Source: Candidatus Zixiibacteriota bacterium (lineage in GTDB: Bacteria; Zixibacteria; MSB-5A5; GN15; FEB-12). Taken from it: DNA of 64,000 nt. Positions 52,430-61,102 of this stretch are shown piece by piece (within the stretch, counting starts at the first letter, position 1; every line of letters begins with the position of its first letter). Location of the stretch: the NCBI GenBank assembly GCA_035380245.1, contig DAOSXA010000003.1, positions 248,001 through 312,000 on the forward strand. The letters run 5' to 3'. The notes below the pieces were generated by a model. That model was given only the letters and a program-made list of their open reading frames with translations. It did no database searches and was not told the DNA's origin. Both the position numbers and the translations under genes were made by a program.

Positions 52430-54325
52430 ATGAAGAAGCAACAGTCCCTGATCATGTCCATCCTGGCGGCCTTGATGCTGTTCGGTCTTATGGCCGGTGT
52501 GGTCGCAGCCCAGGATCAGGATGCCACAACGATTCCCAAGCGGGAAGATATCGACGACAAGTACAAATGGCGTCTCGAAGATATCTATGAAGACAGCGCT
52601 GCCTGGTATGCCGACTACAATTTGCTCGAAGCCAGTCTGACCGCTTTCGATCCTTACCGTGGCCACCTGGGCGATTCCCCGGAGACTTTGTATAACTGCC
52701 TTCATATGTCCGACAGTCTGGATATGATTCTCGGTCGTCTCTATGTCTATGCTTACATGAAGCTGGACGAAAACACTCAAGAGAGCATGTACCAGTCGAT
52801 GAGCGGTGAAGTTGCCGGTCTTAACTCTCGCATCAGTGAGCAACAGGCCTTTATCAGTCCGGAAATCATTAGCCTGGGCGAAGCAAAGGTCATGGGGATG
52901 ATCGATGCCTATGAACCGCTGGGTGTGTATCGCCATCATTTCGAAGATCAATTCCGCCAGCAGGCTCATATTCTTTCCGACAAAGAAGAGGCGATCCTGG
53001 CTGCGGCTTCACCGGTTCTGCGGGCTCCGAGTGATATTTTCAATATGATTGACAACGCCGACCACAAAATGGGCCGGATCGTTACCACCGACGGCGACAC
53101 GATCGAGTTAACCAACAGCCGTTATTACGATGTTATGCGTGAAGCAGATCGCGAGACACGACGTATCGCCAATGACAGTGTTCAGACGTCCTGGAAGAAG
53201 TATCTCAATACACTGGCCATGACGTTTGGTGGATCACTCAAGGCCGACTGGTTCCAGGCCAGGGTTCGCGGTTATAATTCCTGTCTGGAATCATCACTTG
53301 ACGGGTACAACGTACCTACGGCTGTATTCACTAATCTGATCGAAGCCACTAACGCCAACTTGGAATCATGCTATAAGTGGTACGCATTGCGAAAGAAGTT
53401 CCTTAAGCTCGATACGATGTACACCTACGATCTTTCGGTATCAATGGCCGAGGCTTCCAATCGCAGAATTCCGTACGAAGAGGCGATTGAGATGGTAACC
53501 AAGGGACTCAAACCGCTGGGCAAGCAGTATGTCAAGGATTTGCAGGCAGGATTCAGTTCCGGTTGGATTGATGTCTACGAAACCGAAAATAAGGGCTCGG
53601 GTGCCTACAATTGGGGTACTTACACCACCCATCCCTATGTTTTGTTGAATTATGGCTATAAGATCGACGATGTCTTCACCCTGGCCCATGAGCTGGGTCA
53701 TGCCATGCACAGTTTCTATACCAACCGAAATGAAACCTATCAGAACTCAGGCCATTCGTTGTTTCTTGCAGAGGTCGCTTCAACCTGTAATGAAGCGATC
53801 CTGATGAAGTATCTGCTCGAGAACACCAAAGATAAAGATGAGAAACTGGCCCTGTTGTATTATTATATCAAGCAGATTGATGGGACCTTTTTCAGCCAGG
53901 TGATGTTCTCCGAGTTCGAGCAGGCAGTGCACCAGCATGTTGAAGAGGGCGGTGCTTTCTCTGCCGACTATTTCCGGGAAACCTACCGTGAGATTTTCCA
54001 GAAGTATATGGGGCCGGATGTGGTGATTGGTCCCGACAACGACATGGGTGGCTTGAAGATTTCGCATTTCTATCGTGAGTTCTACGTTTACCAGTACGCT
54101 ACAGCCTATGCCGCTGCTCAGATGATCTCCCAGAAGATCATGGAGGGCGACAAGCAGGCTCTTGAAGCCTATCATGAGTTCCTGGCTACCGGGACATCAG
54201 ATTATCCGCTGGAGATTCTCAAGAAGGCCGGCGTTGACCTGACTCAGCCGGAGGCGGTCAAGCGGACACTTGACCTGTTTGGTGAACTGGTTGATGAAAT
54301 GGAGAAGCTGTTGATGGAGGGATAA
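52430..54325 (+). CDS. exported M3-family oligoendopeptidase F-like peptidase
   Basis: A 631-residue zinc metallopeptidase of the M3B/PepF group. HELGHAMHSF in the sequence TLAHELGHAMHSFYTNR (near 424) is the HExxH zinc site, with a downstream SLFLAEVASTCNEAI that supplies the third ligand glutamate. PepF enzymes are normally cytoplasmic, but this one has a clear signal peptide: residues 1-28, with a hydrophobic core LIMSILAALMLFGLMAGVV and VVAAQ cleavage site. GAGGAGA precedes the ATG. It is followed by a strong terminator. It likely degrades peptides in the periplasm or outside the cell. Confidence 0.92.
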   Translation: MKKQQSLIMSILAALMLFGLMAGVVAAQDQDATTIPKREDIDDKYKWRLEDIYEDSAAWYADYNLLEASLTAFDPYRGHLGDSPETLYNCLHMSDSLDMILGRLYVYAYMKLDENTQESMYQSMSGEVAGLNSRISEQQAFISPEIISLGEAKVMGMIDAYEPLGVYRHHFEDQFRQQAHILSDKEEAILAAASPVLRAPSDIFNMIDNADHKMGRIVTTDGDTIELTNSRYYDVMREADRETRRIANDSVQTSWKKYLNTLAMTFGGSLKADWFQARVRGYNSCLESSLDGYNVPTAVFTNLIEATNANLESCYKWYALRKKFLKLDTMYTYDLSVSMAEASNRRIPYEEAIEMVTKGLKPLGKQYVKDLQAGFSSGWIDVYETENKGSGAYNWGTYTTHPYVLLNYGYKIDDVFTLAHELGHAMHSFYTNRNETYQNSGHSLFLAEVASTCNEAILMKYLLENTKDKDEKLALLYYYIKQIDGTFFSQVMFSEFEQAVHQHVEEGGAFSADYFRETYREIFQKYMGPDVVIGPDNDMGGLKISHFYREFYVYQYATAYAAAQMISQKIMEGDKQALEAYHEFLATGTSDYPLEILKKAGVDLTQPEAVKRTLDLFGELVDEMEKLLMEG

Positions 54326-54353
54326 CCTTTCATCTGAGCTGAATCAGTTTATA

Positions 54354-54376
54354 CGGTCGGACCAAAGGTCCGGCCG
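54354..54376 (+). terminator. Rho-independent terminator of the PepF-like gene
   Basis: CGGTCGGACC pairs with GGTCCGGCCG (one G-U pair) around AAA and is followed by TTTTTT. It lies 28 bases after the stop codon. Confidence 0.88.
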
Positions 54377-54399
54377 TTTTTTGTGGGAGCTATCGAGGT

Positions 54400-54544
54400 G
54401 ACTGTTGAAAAAAGCCGTACCCACAGATATTCAGCAAACTACAACCGTAATGCGGGCAACATAAGGCCACCTGCTATGCGAGGATAGAGCCCTCAACCTC
54501 GTAATTGGGGGCTTTTTCACCGCACAAGAGGTTTTTCAACAATC
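54400..54544. repeat. 145-bp element with terminal inverted repeats
   Basis: GACTGTTGAAAAA (54400-54412) and TTTTTCAACAATC (54532-54544) are inverted copies matching at 12 of 13 positions. The element has no coding frame and holds a terminator-like hairpin (54488-54513). Length and ends resemble a MITE or a small intergenic repeat. No clear target duplication is seen. Confidence 0.45.
54488..54513 (+). terminator. second terminator-like hairpin inside the 145-bp element
   Basis: AGCCCTCAA and TTGGGGGCT pair over nine positions (one G-T) around an 8-base loop, followed by TTTT. It could end a small transcript from the element, or be a backup to the first terminator. Confidence 0.6.
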
Positions 54545-54594
54545 CCTGATGGGGGCTCTCGTAATTGATCTTATCCTGTGAGAGAATTCACTTG

Positions 54595-54618
54595 ATTTGA
54601 GACCTGTTTGTCTCAAAT
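54595..54618 (+). promoter_or_regulatory. inverted repeat, candidate operator upstream of ferritin
   Basis: ATTTGAGAC (54595-54603) and GTCTCAAAT (54610-54618) form a perfect 9-bp dyad with a 6-base spacer, about 91 bases before the ferritin ATG. It does not resemble a classic Fur box. The remaining bases to the gene hold no other clear element. Confidence 0.5.
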
Positions 54619-54708
54619 TTGGGAACCATTGCAACCATGATTGGTTTCAAGGAATGATGTTTGGAAAATGATAATTGCAGCTTTTGAGTAGATGAAGGAG
54701 ACAAAATT

Positions 54709-55212
54709 ATGATGATTCCGAAGGAAATGGCCGACGGCCTCAATGCTCAGATTACTCGTGAATACGAGTCTTACTGGATTTACCAGCAGATGGCTTATAA
54801 GTTGAGCGCCATGGGGCTGAGGGTATTTGCCGAATGGTTTACCCAGCAGGCCAAAGAAGAAGTCGTGCATGCTGAAAAAATGGCTGACTATCTGCTCGAC
54901 CAGGGTGGAGAGGTTATGCTCGGTGAAATAGGTAAGCCGGACGATGACTATTCAACGGTCGAAAAGGTCTGTGCCGCCGCTCTTGAGCACGAAAAGAAAA
55001 TAACGGCCTGGATCCATGAACTGGTCGGTCTGGCTCGCTCGAAAAACGATTATGCCACGGAGCAATTTTTGGCCTGGTATGTGAGTGAGCAGGTCGAAGA
55101 AGTGGCGACAACGGCCGAGTTGCTGGACCTGGTCAAAATGGCTAAGGGACCGCACCACCTGATCCAGTTGGAAAACCGTATTATGGCGCTGCGCGGCGGA
55201 AGCGACGAATAA
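54709..55212 (+). CDS. ferritin (non-heme)
   Basis: A 167-residue four-helix ferritin. The ferroxidase ligands are at E18 (REYESYW), E51 and H54 (KEEVVHAEK), with later partners near E95 and Q-containing SEQVEE around 123. Length fits bacterial FtnA-type ferritins, which form 24-subunit iron-storage shells and have no heme site. AAGGAG lies 9 bases before the ATG; a second ATG follows immediately. A strong terminator follows the gene. A dyad lies in its upstream region. Confidence 0.94.
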   Translation: MMIPKEMADGLNAQITREYESYWIYQQMAYKLSAMGLRVFAEWFTQQAKEEVVHAEKMADYLLDQGGEVMLGEIGKPDDDYSTVEKVCAAALEHEKKITAWIHELVGLARSKNDYATEQFLAWYVSEQVEEVATTAELLDLVKMAKGPHHLIQLENRIMALRGGSDE

Positions 55213-55233
55213 GCCGGTAGTTATTTTGATTTA

Positions 55234-55257
55234 AGAGCCGCTCGCGGGAGCGGCTCT
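55234..55257 (+). terminator. Rho-independent terminator of the ferritin gene
   Basis: AGAGCCGCTC and GAGCGGCTCT form a perfect 10-bp stem around GCGG, followed by nine T residues less one break. It lies 22 bases after the ferritin stop codon. Confidence 0.92.
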
Positions 55258-55286
55258 TTTTTTTGTATCGGCTTCGGTGAATTATG

Positions 55287-55314
55287 TTGACAATTCCCGG
55301 AATACCCTTATAAT
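55287..55314 (+). promoter_or_regulatory. perfect-consensus promoter of the carboxypeptidase gene
   Basis: TTGACA (55287-55292), 16 bases, then TATAAT (55309-55314). Both hexamers are perfect. Transcription would begin near 55321, giving an untranslated leader of about 205 bases before the ATG. The leader has pairable GGTCCG and CGGACC segments and a 69-codon frame without a Shine-Dalgarno site, which I do not accept as a gene. Confidence 0.75.
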
Positions 55315-55526
55315 TTATTTGTACAGAATGACTTACGGCGCTTATTGGAAGCTCTGCATTGCAGGTTCAGTTCTACGCGGTCCGACCCGATGATGAATAA
55401 GAGGTATACCACAATTTCAAGACGTATTCCGAAGACCTGCTGTCCCAAAGCTGATTTCCGCGCCGTTGGTACGGACCGAATCGCGATAGGAAAGAATCAC
55501 CGTCTTCGTGCAGGGAGTAACTGTCT

Positions 55527-58500
55527 ATGCGCTATGCTCTTTTGTTGGCTTTGATGCTTCTGACACTGGCCTCCAGCGCCTTGGGGGAAGAATACTACTT
55601 CGAATTCCGGATCGATGATCCGACTATTCTGGAGAAACTGTCACGGGTAATCTCGATTGATCGAGTCGACGGTGATCTGGTTAAGGCTTATGCCAACGAT
55701 CGTGAGATGGCCGAGTTCGAAGCATTCGGTTATCATTATGAAATTCTCCCGGCGCCTTCAAGCCTGATTATTCCCCGCATGTCCGACGACAAAGCTGCTC
55801 TCAAAGACTGGGATTCGTACCCTACTTATCCCGCTTATGTCAGTATGATGTACCAATTCGCGACGGATTATCCATCAATATGTCGAATCTACGACGCCGG
55901 AACTACAGTCGCAGGACGTGAACTGCTTTTTGCGGTGATTTCCGACAACGTTAACGTTGAGGAAGATGAACCCGAAGTTATGTACACCGGAACCATACAC
56001 GGTGACGAGACCACGGGTTATATCATGACTCTCCGGTTGATTGACTCGTTACTGGTCGCTTACGGAACCGACTCCCGCATCACGGACATGGTCGACAATA
56101 TGGAGATATGGATCAATCCTCTGGCCAATCCGGACGGGACCTATCACGGCGGTGATGCCACTGTCAGCGGAGCCCAGCGCTATAATGCCAACGACTATGA
56201 TCTGAACCGTAACTTCCCGGATCCCGAGGACGGCGCTTATCCGGGAGGGACGCGCCAGATCGAAACGACCAATATGATGAATATGGCGATTGCCAATAGT
56301 TTCGTAATATCGGCCAATTTTCACGGCGGCGCTGAGGTTTTGAATTACCCCTGGGATACCTGGAGTGATCGCCATGCCGATGATACCTGGTTCTATGATA
56401 TCTGCCGCGCTTTTGCCGACACTGTTCATCTTTACAGTACTTCCGGATATATGACCTATCTCGATGACGGGGTGACCAACGGTTATGACTGGTACACCGT
56501 CTCGGGCGGCCGTCAGGATTACATGAATTATTTCCGCGGTTGCCGTGAAGTCACGATGGAGATTTCCGACACCAAGTTGCTCTCCGCCAGCCAGCTACCA
56601 TCGCACTGGATATGGTTGCGGCACTCACTGCTCAAGTATCTCGAAGAAGCCCTGTATGGCATCCGGGGAATAGTGACCGATGCCGCTACCGGTTTGCCGG
56701 TGGCTGCAACTATCGAAGTGCTTAACCACGACATAGACAGTTCGTATGTCTATACCGATCCTGATGTCGGTGATTACCATCGTATGATCGAAGCCGGTTC
56801 CTGGGATTTGCAGTTTACCGCGGTGGGCTATTTACCACAGACGATTTACGGTGTCTCGGCCGTTGATGGCGCGACGACAACGCTCGATGTGCAAATGAAC
56901 CAGATTCCACCGTATCCCGCGATGAGCTTCGTGAGCCAGAATGCCGGAATGGTGGATCCGGGGGACAACAGCAATTTTAGCATTACACTCACCAACGACG
57001 GCGGTGGCGATGCCGTCAATCTGGTCGGAACTCTGGCCACGAGCGATCCGTTGGTGACGATAACGCAGGATTATTCGACTTATCCGGTAATTGCCATGTT
57101 GGGCGGTCAGGGGACCTCCAACAGTGCTTATTCCATCAGTGTCGATGCCGCCTGTCCGGAAGAACACCAGGTGCAGTTCGAACTTTACCTTTCTGCCGAC
57201 AGCTACGAGGATACCCTGACGTTTGCGATTACGGTAGGGCAGAAGATCGAGGATTTCGAATCCGGTGGTTTTACCGCTTTCCCGTGGCAGATGAGCGGCA
57301 GTGCGAGCTGGACGATCAATACTTCGCCGTACGAGGGCAGTTACTGCGCCAAGTCGGGCTCAATTTCGCATAGTCAAAGTACGACTATGAGCGTTACCCT
57401 GAACGGTCTCGAATCGGGGACTATTTCGTTTTACTACAAGGTGTCTTCCGAGTCCGGTTATGATTATCTGACGTTCTATATCGACGGTGTTCAGAAAGGC
57501 CAATGGTCGGGAACGGCGGGATGGTCACAAGCCAGTTATTCCACGACGACCGGCGACCATACTTTCCGCTGGACCTATTCCAAGGACGGTAACACCACCA
57601 GCGGCAGCGATTGCGGCTGGATCGATTATATCGTGTTCCCGCCTACTTCGTCCGATATCGACGAGGACGGTATCGATAACACCGCCGACAATTGTCCCGA
57701 GAATTATAATCCCAATCAGGAAGATGCCGACGACGATGGTGTCGGAGACCTGTGTGATAATTGCGTCGATATCGCCAATACGAATCAAACCGACGCCGAC
57801 AATGACGGAGTCGGTGATCTCTGCGACAATTGTCCCGGCATAGCCAACGCCGGTCAGGCGGATGGCGACGCCGATGGCTATGGCGATGCCTGTGATAACT
57901 GCTCCGAGATTTTCAATGATGATCAGGCGGACGGTGACTCGGACGGCGTCGGTGACGTTTGTGATAATTGCCCTTCTGTCGCCAACACGACTCAGGGTGA
58001 TGCCGACGACGACCATTTCGGCGACGCCTGCGACAATTGCCCCAACAAGATCAATCCAACCCAGGATGACTCCGACGCCGACGGTGCCGGTGATGCCTGC
58101 GATAACTGCGACGGTCTCTATAATCCGTCACAAGCGGATGCCGATACCGATGGTTTCGGCGATGACTGTGACAATTGCCCGCAGATGTACAATACCGATC
58201 AAACCGACAGTGACAGCGACACCTACGGTGATGCCTGCGATAACTGTGAGGCGATTGCCAATCCCGGCCAGGAAGACGGCGATGCCGATGCGGTCGGTGA
58301 TGTTTGTGACAACTGTCCGACCGTGTTCAATCCGACTCAGGCCGATGAAGACAACGATGGTTTGGGTGATCCTTGTGATCTCTTCGTTTGCGGTGATGTC
58401 GACGGTAACGGATCCGGTCCGGATATCTCCGACCTGGTTTATTTCGTCAACTGGATGTTCAACGGTGGACCGGCGCCGACCGAATGGGGCGCGATCGACG

Positions 58501-58598
58501 TGAACGGCTCCGGTGGATATGCCGATATCGCCGATTTGGTCTACCTGGTTGAATACATGTTCCAGGGCGGGCCCGAACTGAATTGCTCGTATGATTGA
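55527..58598 (+). CDS. secreted M14 zinc carboxypeptidase with TSP3 repeats and dockerin-like tail
   Basis: A 1,023-residue protein with a signal peptide (residues 1-20, ASSALG). The M14 domain spans about 90-370, with zinc ligands in HGDETTGY (near 157), [20 protein letters not shown] and the catalytic glutamate in [10 protein letters not shown] (near 343). A carboxypeptidase-regulatory-like domain follows to about 480, then a beta-sandwich region. Residues about 709-953 hold ten DNC-x2 thrombospondin type 3 repeats, each about 23 residues, rich in Ca2+-binding aspartate. Residues about 953-1023 form a dockerin-like pair of [17 protein letters not shown] and [17 protein letters not shown]. 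It likely cleaves C-terminal residues of peptides outside the cell. No cohesin is in this window. Confidence 0.92.
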   Translation: MRYALLLALMLLTLASSALGEEYYFEFRIDDPTILEKLSRVISIDRVDGDLVKAYANDREMAEFEAFGYHYEILPAPSSLIIPRMSDDKAALKDWDSYPTYPAYVSMMYQFATDYPSICRIYDAGTTVAGRELLFAVISDNVNVEEDEPEVMYTGTIHGDETTGYIMTLRLIDSLLVAYGTDSRITDMVDNMEIWINPLANPDGTYHGGDATVSGAQRYNANDYDLNRNFPDPEDGAYPGGTRQIETTNMMNMAIANSFVISANFHGGAEVLNYPWDTWSDRHADDTWFYDICRAFADTVHLYSTSGYMTYLDDGVTNGYDWYTVSGGRQDYMNYFRGCREVTMEISDTKLLSASQLPSHWIWLRHSLLKYLEEALYGIRGIVTDAATGLPVAATIEVLNHDIDSSYVYTDPDVGDYHRMIEAGSWDLQFTAVGYLPQTIYGVSAVDGATTTLDVQMNQIPPYPAMSFVSQNAGMVDPGDNSNFSITLTNDGGGDAVNLVGTLATSDPLVTITQDYSTYPVIAMLGGQGTSNSAYSISVDAACPEEHQVQFELYLSADSYEDTLTFAITVGQKIEDFESGGFTAFPWQMSGSASWTINTSPYEGSYCAKSGSISHSQSTTMSVTLNGLESGTISFYYKVSSESGYDYLTFYIDGVQKGQWSGTAGWSQASYSTTTGDHTFRWTYSKDGNTTSGSDCGWIDYIVFPPTSSDIDEDGIDNTADNCPENYNPNQEDADDDGVGDLCDNCVDIANTNQTDADNDGVGDLCDNCPGIANAGQADGDADGYGDACDNCSEIFNDDQADGDSDGVGDVCDNCPSVANTTQGDADDDHFGDACDNCPNKINPTQDDSDADGAGDACDNCDGLYNPSQADADTDGFGDDCDNCPQMYNTDQTDSDSDTYGDACDNCEAIANPGQEDGDADAVGDVCDNCPTVFNPTQADEDNDGLGDPCDLFVCGDVDGNGSGPDISDLVYFVNWMFNGGPAPTEWGAIDVNGSGGYADIADLVYLVEYMFQGGPELNCSYD

Positions 58599-58619
58599 TT
58601 GAATGTAATACCGTTTTTG

Positions 58620-58645
58620 AAGGCGGGGACGATTGTCCCCGCCTT
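58620..58645 (+). terminator. Rho-independent terminator of the carboxypeptidase gene
   Basis: AAGGCGGGGAC and GTCCCCGCCTT form a perfect 11-bp stem with loop GATT, followed by TTCTATT. It lies 21 bases after the stop codon. Confidence 0.9.
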
Positions 58646-58677
58646 TTCTATTGGAATCAAATCAAATTTCCACCAAA

Positions 58678-58707
58678 AAGGGTGATCGATATGTATCGAT
58701 CACCCTT
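58678..58707 (-). terminator. Rho-independent terminator of the RRM-protein gene
   Basis: AAGGGTGATCGATA and TATCGATCACCCTT form a perfect 14-bp stem around two bases. On the minus strand it is followed by TTTTTGG. It lies about 50 bases after the RRM stop codon, facing the previous terminator. Confidence 0.9.
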
Positions 58708-58755
58708 AAGAATCTTCCGCGCAGTGGATGGCGCCGGGATTCGTTTATGTGTCGT

Positions 58756-59052
58756 TTAGTACGACCGACGATAACGTCCGCCGCCGCCACGATTACCACC
58801 GCCGCTGTTGTTACGCGGCTTGGCTTCGTTGACGTTCAGCGTGCGACCGTTCATCTCCTGACCGTTCAGCCCGCTGATGGCTGCCATTGCTTCATCCTTT
58901 GAAGGCATCTCGACGAAGCCGAAACCCTTCGGCCGGCCGCTGTCACGGTCGGTGATGATGTTAACGGTGGAGACTTCACCGTAAGCCTCAAAGGCCTGGC
59001 GAAGAGCGTCTTCGGTCGTATCGTACGACATGTTACCGATGTAGATGTTCAT
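58756..59052 (-). CDS. glycine-rich RRM RNA-binding protein
   Basis: A 98-residue protein with one RNA recognition motif. RNP2 is IYIGNM (3-8) and RNP1 is KGFGFVEM (42-49). A Gly/Arg-rich tail (83-98, GGGNRGGGGRYRRSY) follows. Such proteins bind single-stranded RNA and are common in cyanobacteria and FCB-like bacteria, often cold-induced. GGAG lies 8 bases before the ATG at 59052; the frame above it is not protein-like. A terminator follows. Confidence 0.95.
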   Translation of the reverse strand: MNIYIGNMSYDTTEDALRQAFEAYGEVSTVNIITDRDSGRPKGFGFVEMPSKDEAMAAISGLNGQEMNGRTLNVNEAKPRNNSGGGNRGGGGRYRRSY

Positions 59053-59361
59053 TCTACACTCCGTAGTTGGTTGCTTCGATTTTGCCGTCGAGGCGTCATG
59101 TCGAGGCAACAGAGAAAAATGCGCACCATTGCGCGTCAATTTGAGATTTAGCTTTAGCGGAGTGTTGTGTTATTGAACCAACCTGCGATAAAGGCTACTC
59201 AAACTTGAGTGACGGTATAGTATATGGTTCATATCGGCTGAAACCTACAGTTATTTGTCAAATGGCTCATTTATTTTTTAGCTCGTTTTTTGAAATCATG
59301 GGGGAAGGGCTTGCTGTTTCGGCGTTAGTCTAAGGCCGGCAACGTGTTAAGTGTGCGTAAG
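59053..59361. other. upstream region of the RRM gene
   Basis: No gene is seen in these 309 bases. An inverted repeat ACTCAA-AC-TTGAGT (59199-59212) could bind a regulator. A perfect TTGACA on the minus strand (59256-59261) has no good -10 at the usual distance. A long leader is possible, as for cold-shock-type genes. Confidence 0.4.
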
Positions 59362-60081
59362 TCAGTCAAAAAAGGAGCTGATGTGACTGAATTCTTCCTG
59401 GGCTCGCTCGTAATCCTCAATCCGGCCGATGTCGAGCCAGTAGCCCCTGTAGGGATAAACTGAGATCGGCAGGTTTTTTTTGAGTGCCTGATACATCAGG
59501 TCGTCGAATCCAAACGGACCGCTATCCGGTACATACTTCAGCACTGATCGAGAGAACACGTAAACGCCCATTGAAACCGTTAGTCGATAAGTCGGTTTTT
59601 CCTTGAATCCGATCAGGCGATTGGAAGCATCGGTTTCGAGAACGCCATAGTCGACGAAATCTTCACGTTCGTGAGCCGCGACTGAAACGAGAGCATCTGA
59701 TTCGAGGTGAGAGCGATAGAATTCAACGAAATCGAGATCGGTAAGGATATCGCCGTTGACAACCAGAAAATGCTCGGGCAGGTCAGGAATCAATTTCAAC
59801 GGCGCCACCGTTGAGAGGGGTTCGGGTTCTTCGCTGTAATGGATCTCCAATCCCAGTTTTTCACCGTTTCCGACCGATTCACGGATCAAATGCGACAAAT
59901 GGTTGACAGCCAGATGGACACGACCGACACCGCATCGTTTCAGCCGTGTCAGCAGTAATTGGATTATCGGTCGCCCGCCGACCGGCACGAGTGGTTTGGG
60001 GATATCCGCGGTTAGCGGTTTGAGCCGTGAACCCTGACCTCCGGCCAGTACCACGGCGGTTATCTCGGTTGCGGCAGTCAT
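59362..60081 (-). CDS. NDP-sugar nucleotidyltransferase
   Basis: A 239-residue sugar-phosphate nucleotidyltransferase. Its N-terminal signature is AVVLAGGQGSRLKPLTADIPKPLVPVGGRPII (two blocks, about 10-41). FLVVNGDILTDLDF follows near 105, and GFKEKPTYRLTVSMGVYVF near 160. These couple a sugar-1-phosphate to an NTP. ATG 60081 overlaps the epimerase stop codon as ATGA. The closest relatives make mannose- or glucose-type activated sugars, but the exact one is not clear. It is the last gene of a three-gene operon. Confidence 0.9.
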   Translation of the reverse strand: MTAATEITAVVLAGGQGSRLKPLTADIPKPLVPVGGRPIIQLLLTRLKRCGVGRVHLAVNHLSHLIRESVGNGEKLGLEIHYSEEPEPLSTVAPLKLIPDLPEHFLVVNGDILTDLDFVEFYRSHLESDALVSVAAHEREDFVDYGVLETDASNRLIGFKEKPTYRLTVSMGVYVFSRSVLKYVPDSGPFGFDDLMYQALKKNLPISVYPYRGYWLDIGRIEDYERAQEEFSHISSFFD

Positions 60082-61076
60082 GCGGGACAACTGTTTCGGT
60101 AGAGGGGTGAGTCCGGGTCGGGGATCAAACCGGAGCGGATGGCATAGATAATCTCGCGGATACCGTCGGGTACGGTTCGGGATAACTCGAATCCGAGTCG
60201 AGTACGAACCTTATCGAAATTGACACGGTAATCCCTGGGGTCTTCATCGCGTTTGACGTAGGAGACATTCTCGCGAGCCCCCGGCAGTTGTTCGAGGATA
60301 AGTCTGACGATGGTCTTTTTTTGGTAATTCTCAACGGTGTCGCCGATGTTGAAAGCCTGCCCGGACAACATGGCGCGATCTCCGGTCAAGGTGAGCATAA
60401 TCGCTCGCACCAGATCGCGGGTGTGGGCATAGGGTCGCCAGAACTGTTCACCGAATACTTCCAGTTTACGGCCAAGGGTCAACTCCCGAGTGAATTCATT
60501 AACGGTCAGATCGAACCGGGGGCGTGGCGAAAGACCGTAAGCGGTGGCGAAACGAAGTACGGTCGGAGTGAAATCGTGGTAGTCCAGACTAAGTAAAATT
60601 CGTTCGAACTCAACCTTCAGCTCGGCATAGTAAGAAACCGGTTGCAGCGGTGAGGTTTCATCGACGTAACCGTTGGGGTCGTTCATTTTGCCGTAATTGG
60701 AACAGGTCGAAGCGAAGATGAGCCGACCGACGCCGTTTTCTATCGCCTTGCCCAGCAGTCGCCGTGAGGCTTCGAGATTCGTTTGCCGGGCAAGCTCCGG
60801 TTCTCGAGCGCAAGCCGGATCACCGACAATAGCCGCCAGATGTACGACATGGTGTACATCGGCGAGTGCGCGGTCGAGATCCTGATCGCGCCTGATGTCG
60901 CCGTGAAGCAGATCGAAATTCTTTTCACCAAGATAAGGCAGGAGGCTTCGACCGCCGAAAAGGAATGAGTCAATCACTCGCACCCGGTACCCCTCTCGGA
61001 GTAGGGGAGCGATCAGGCGACTACCGATATAGCCGGCGCCGCCTGTAATGAGTACTGTCTCTGATCCTTGCACCAT
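60078..61076 (-). CDS. NAD-dependent epimerase/dehydratase
   Basis: A 332-residue extended short-chain dehydrogenase. The NAD site is VLITGGAGYIGSRLIAPLLREG (about 8-29, in two blocks). The catalytic triad serine-tyrosine-lysine is in FASTCSNYGKM and SYYAELKVE (Y148/K152-like spacing YxxxK, SYYAELK). It resembles nucleotide-sugar epimerases and dehydratases. It lies 26 bp after the TPR lipoprotein gene and overlaps the nucleotidyltransferase, so they probably act together on nucleotide sugars for surface polysaccharide or glycosylation. Confidence 0.9.
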   Translation of the reverse strand: MVQGSETVLITGGAGYIGSRLIAPLLREGYRVRVIDSFLFGGRSLLPYLGEKNFDLLHGDIRRDQDLDRALADVHHVVHLAAIVGDPACAREPELARQTNLEASRRLLGKAIENGVGRLIFASTCSNYGKMNDPNGYVDETSPLQPVSYYAELKVEFERILLSLDYHDFTPTVLRFATAYGLSPRPRFDLTVNEFTRELTLGRKLEVFGEQFWRPYAHTRDLVRAIMLTLTGDRAMLSGQAFNIGDTVENYQKKTIVRLILEQLPGARENVSYVKRDEDPRDYRVNFDKVRTRLGFELSRTVPDGIREIIYAIRSGLIPDPDSPLYRNSCPA

Positions 61077-61102
61077 ACCGTTATGTCTGGCGGTTGTCCG
61101 TA

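Noticed and set aside
52316..52969. Upstream extension of the thioesterase frame
   Set aside because: It is antisense to the PepF-like gene, and a good Shine-Dalgarno site marks the internal ATG at 52315.
55345..55554. A 69-codon frame in the leader of the carboxypeptidase gene
   Set aside because: It has no Shine-Dalgarno site and overlaps the true start in another frame. A leader peptide is possible but not supported.
57660..58400. CRISPR-like regular repeats
   Set aside because: The repeats are coding (ten TSP3 units in frame), with no constant spacer and repeat lengths as in CRISPR.
57487..58503. Long alternative frames over the TSP3 repeat region
   Set aside because: They arise from the repetitive aspartate-rich codons of the carboxypeptidase tail and are themselves low-complexity.
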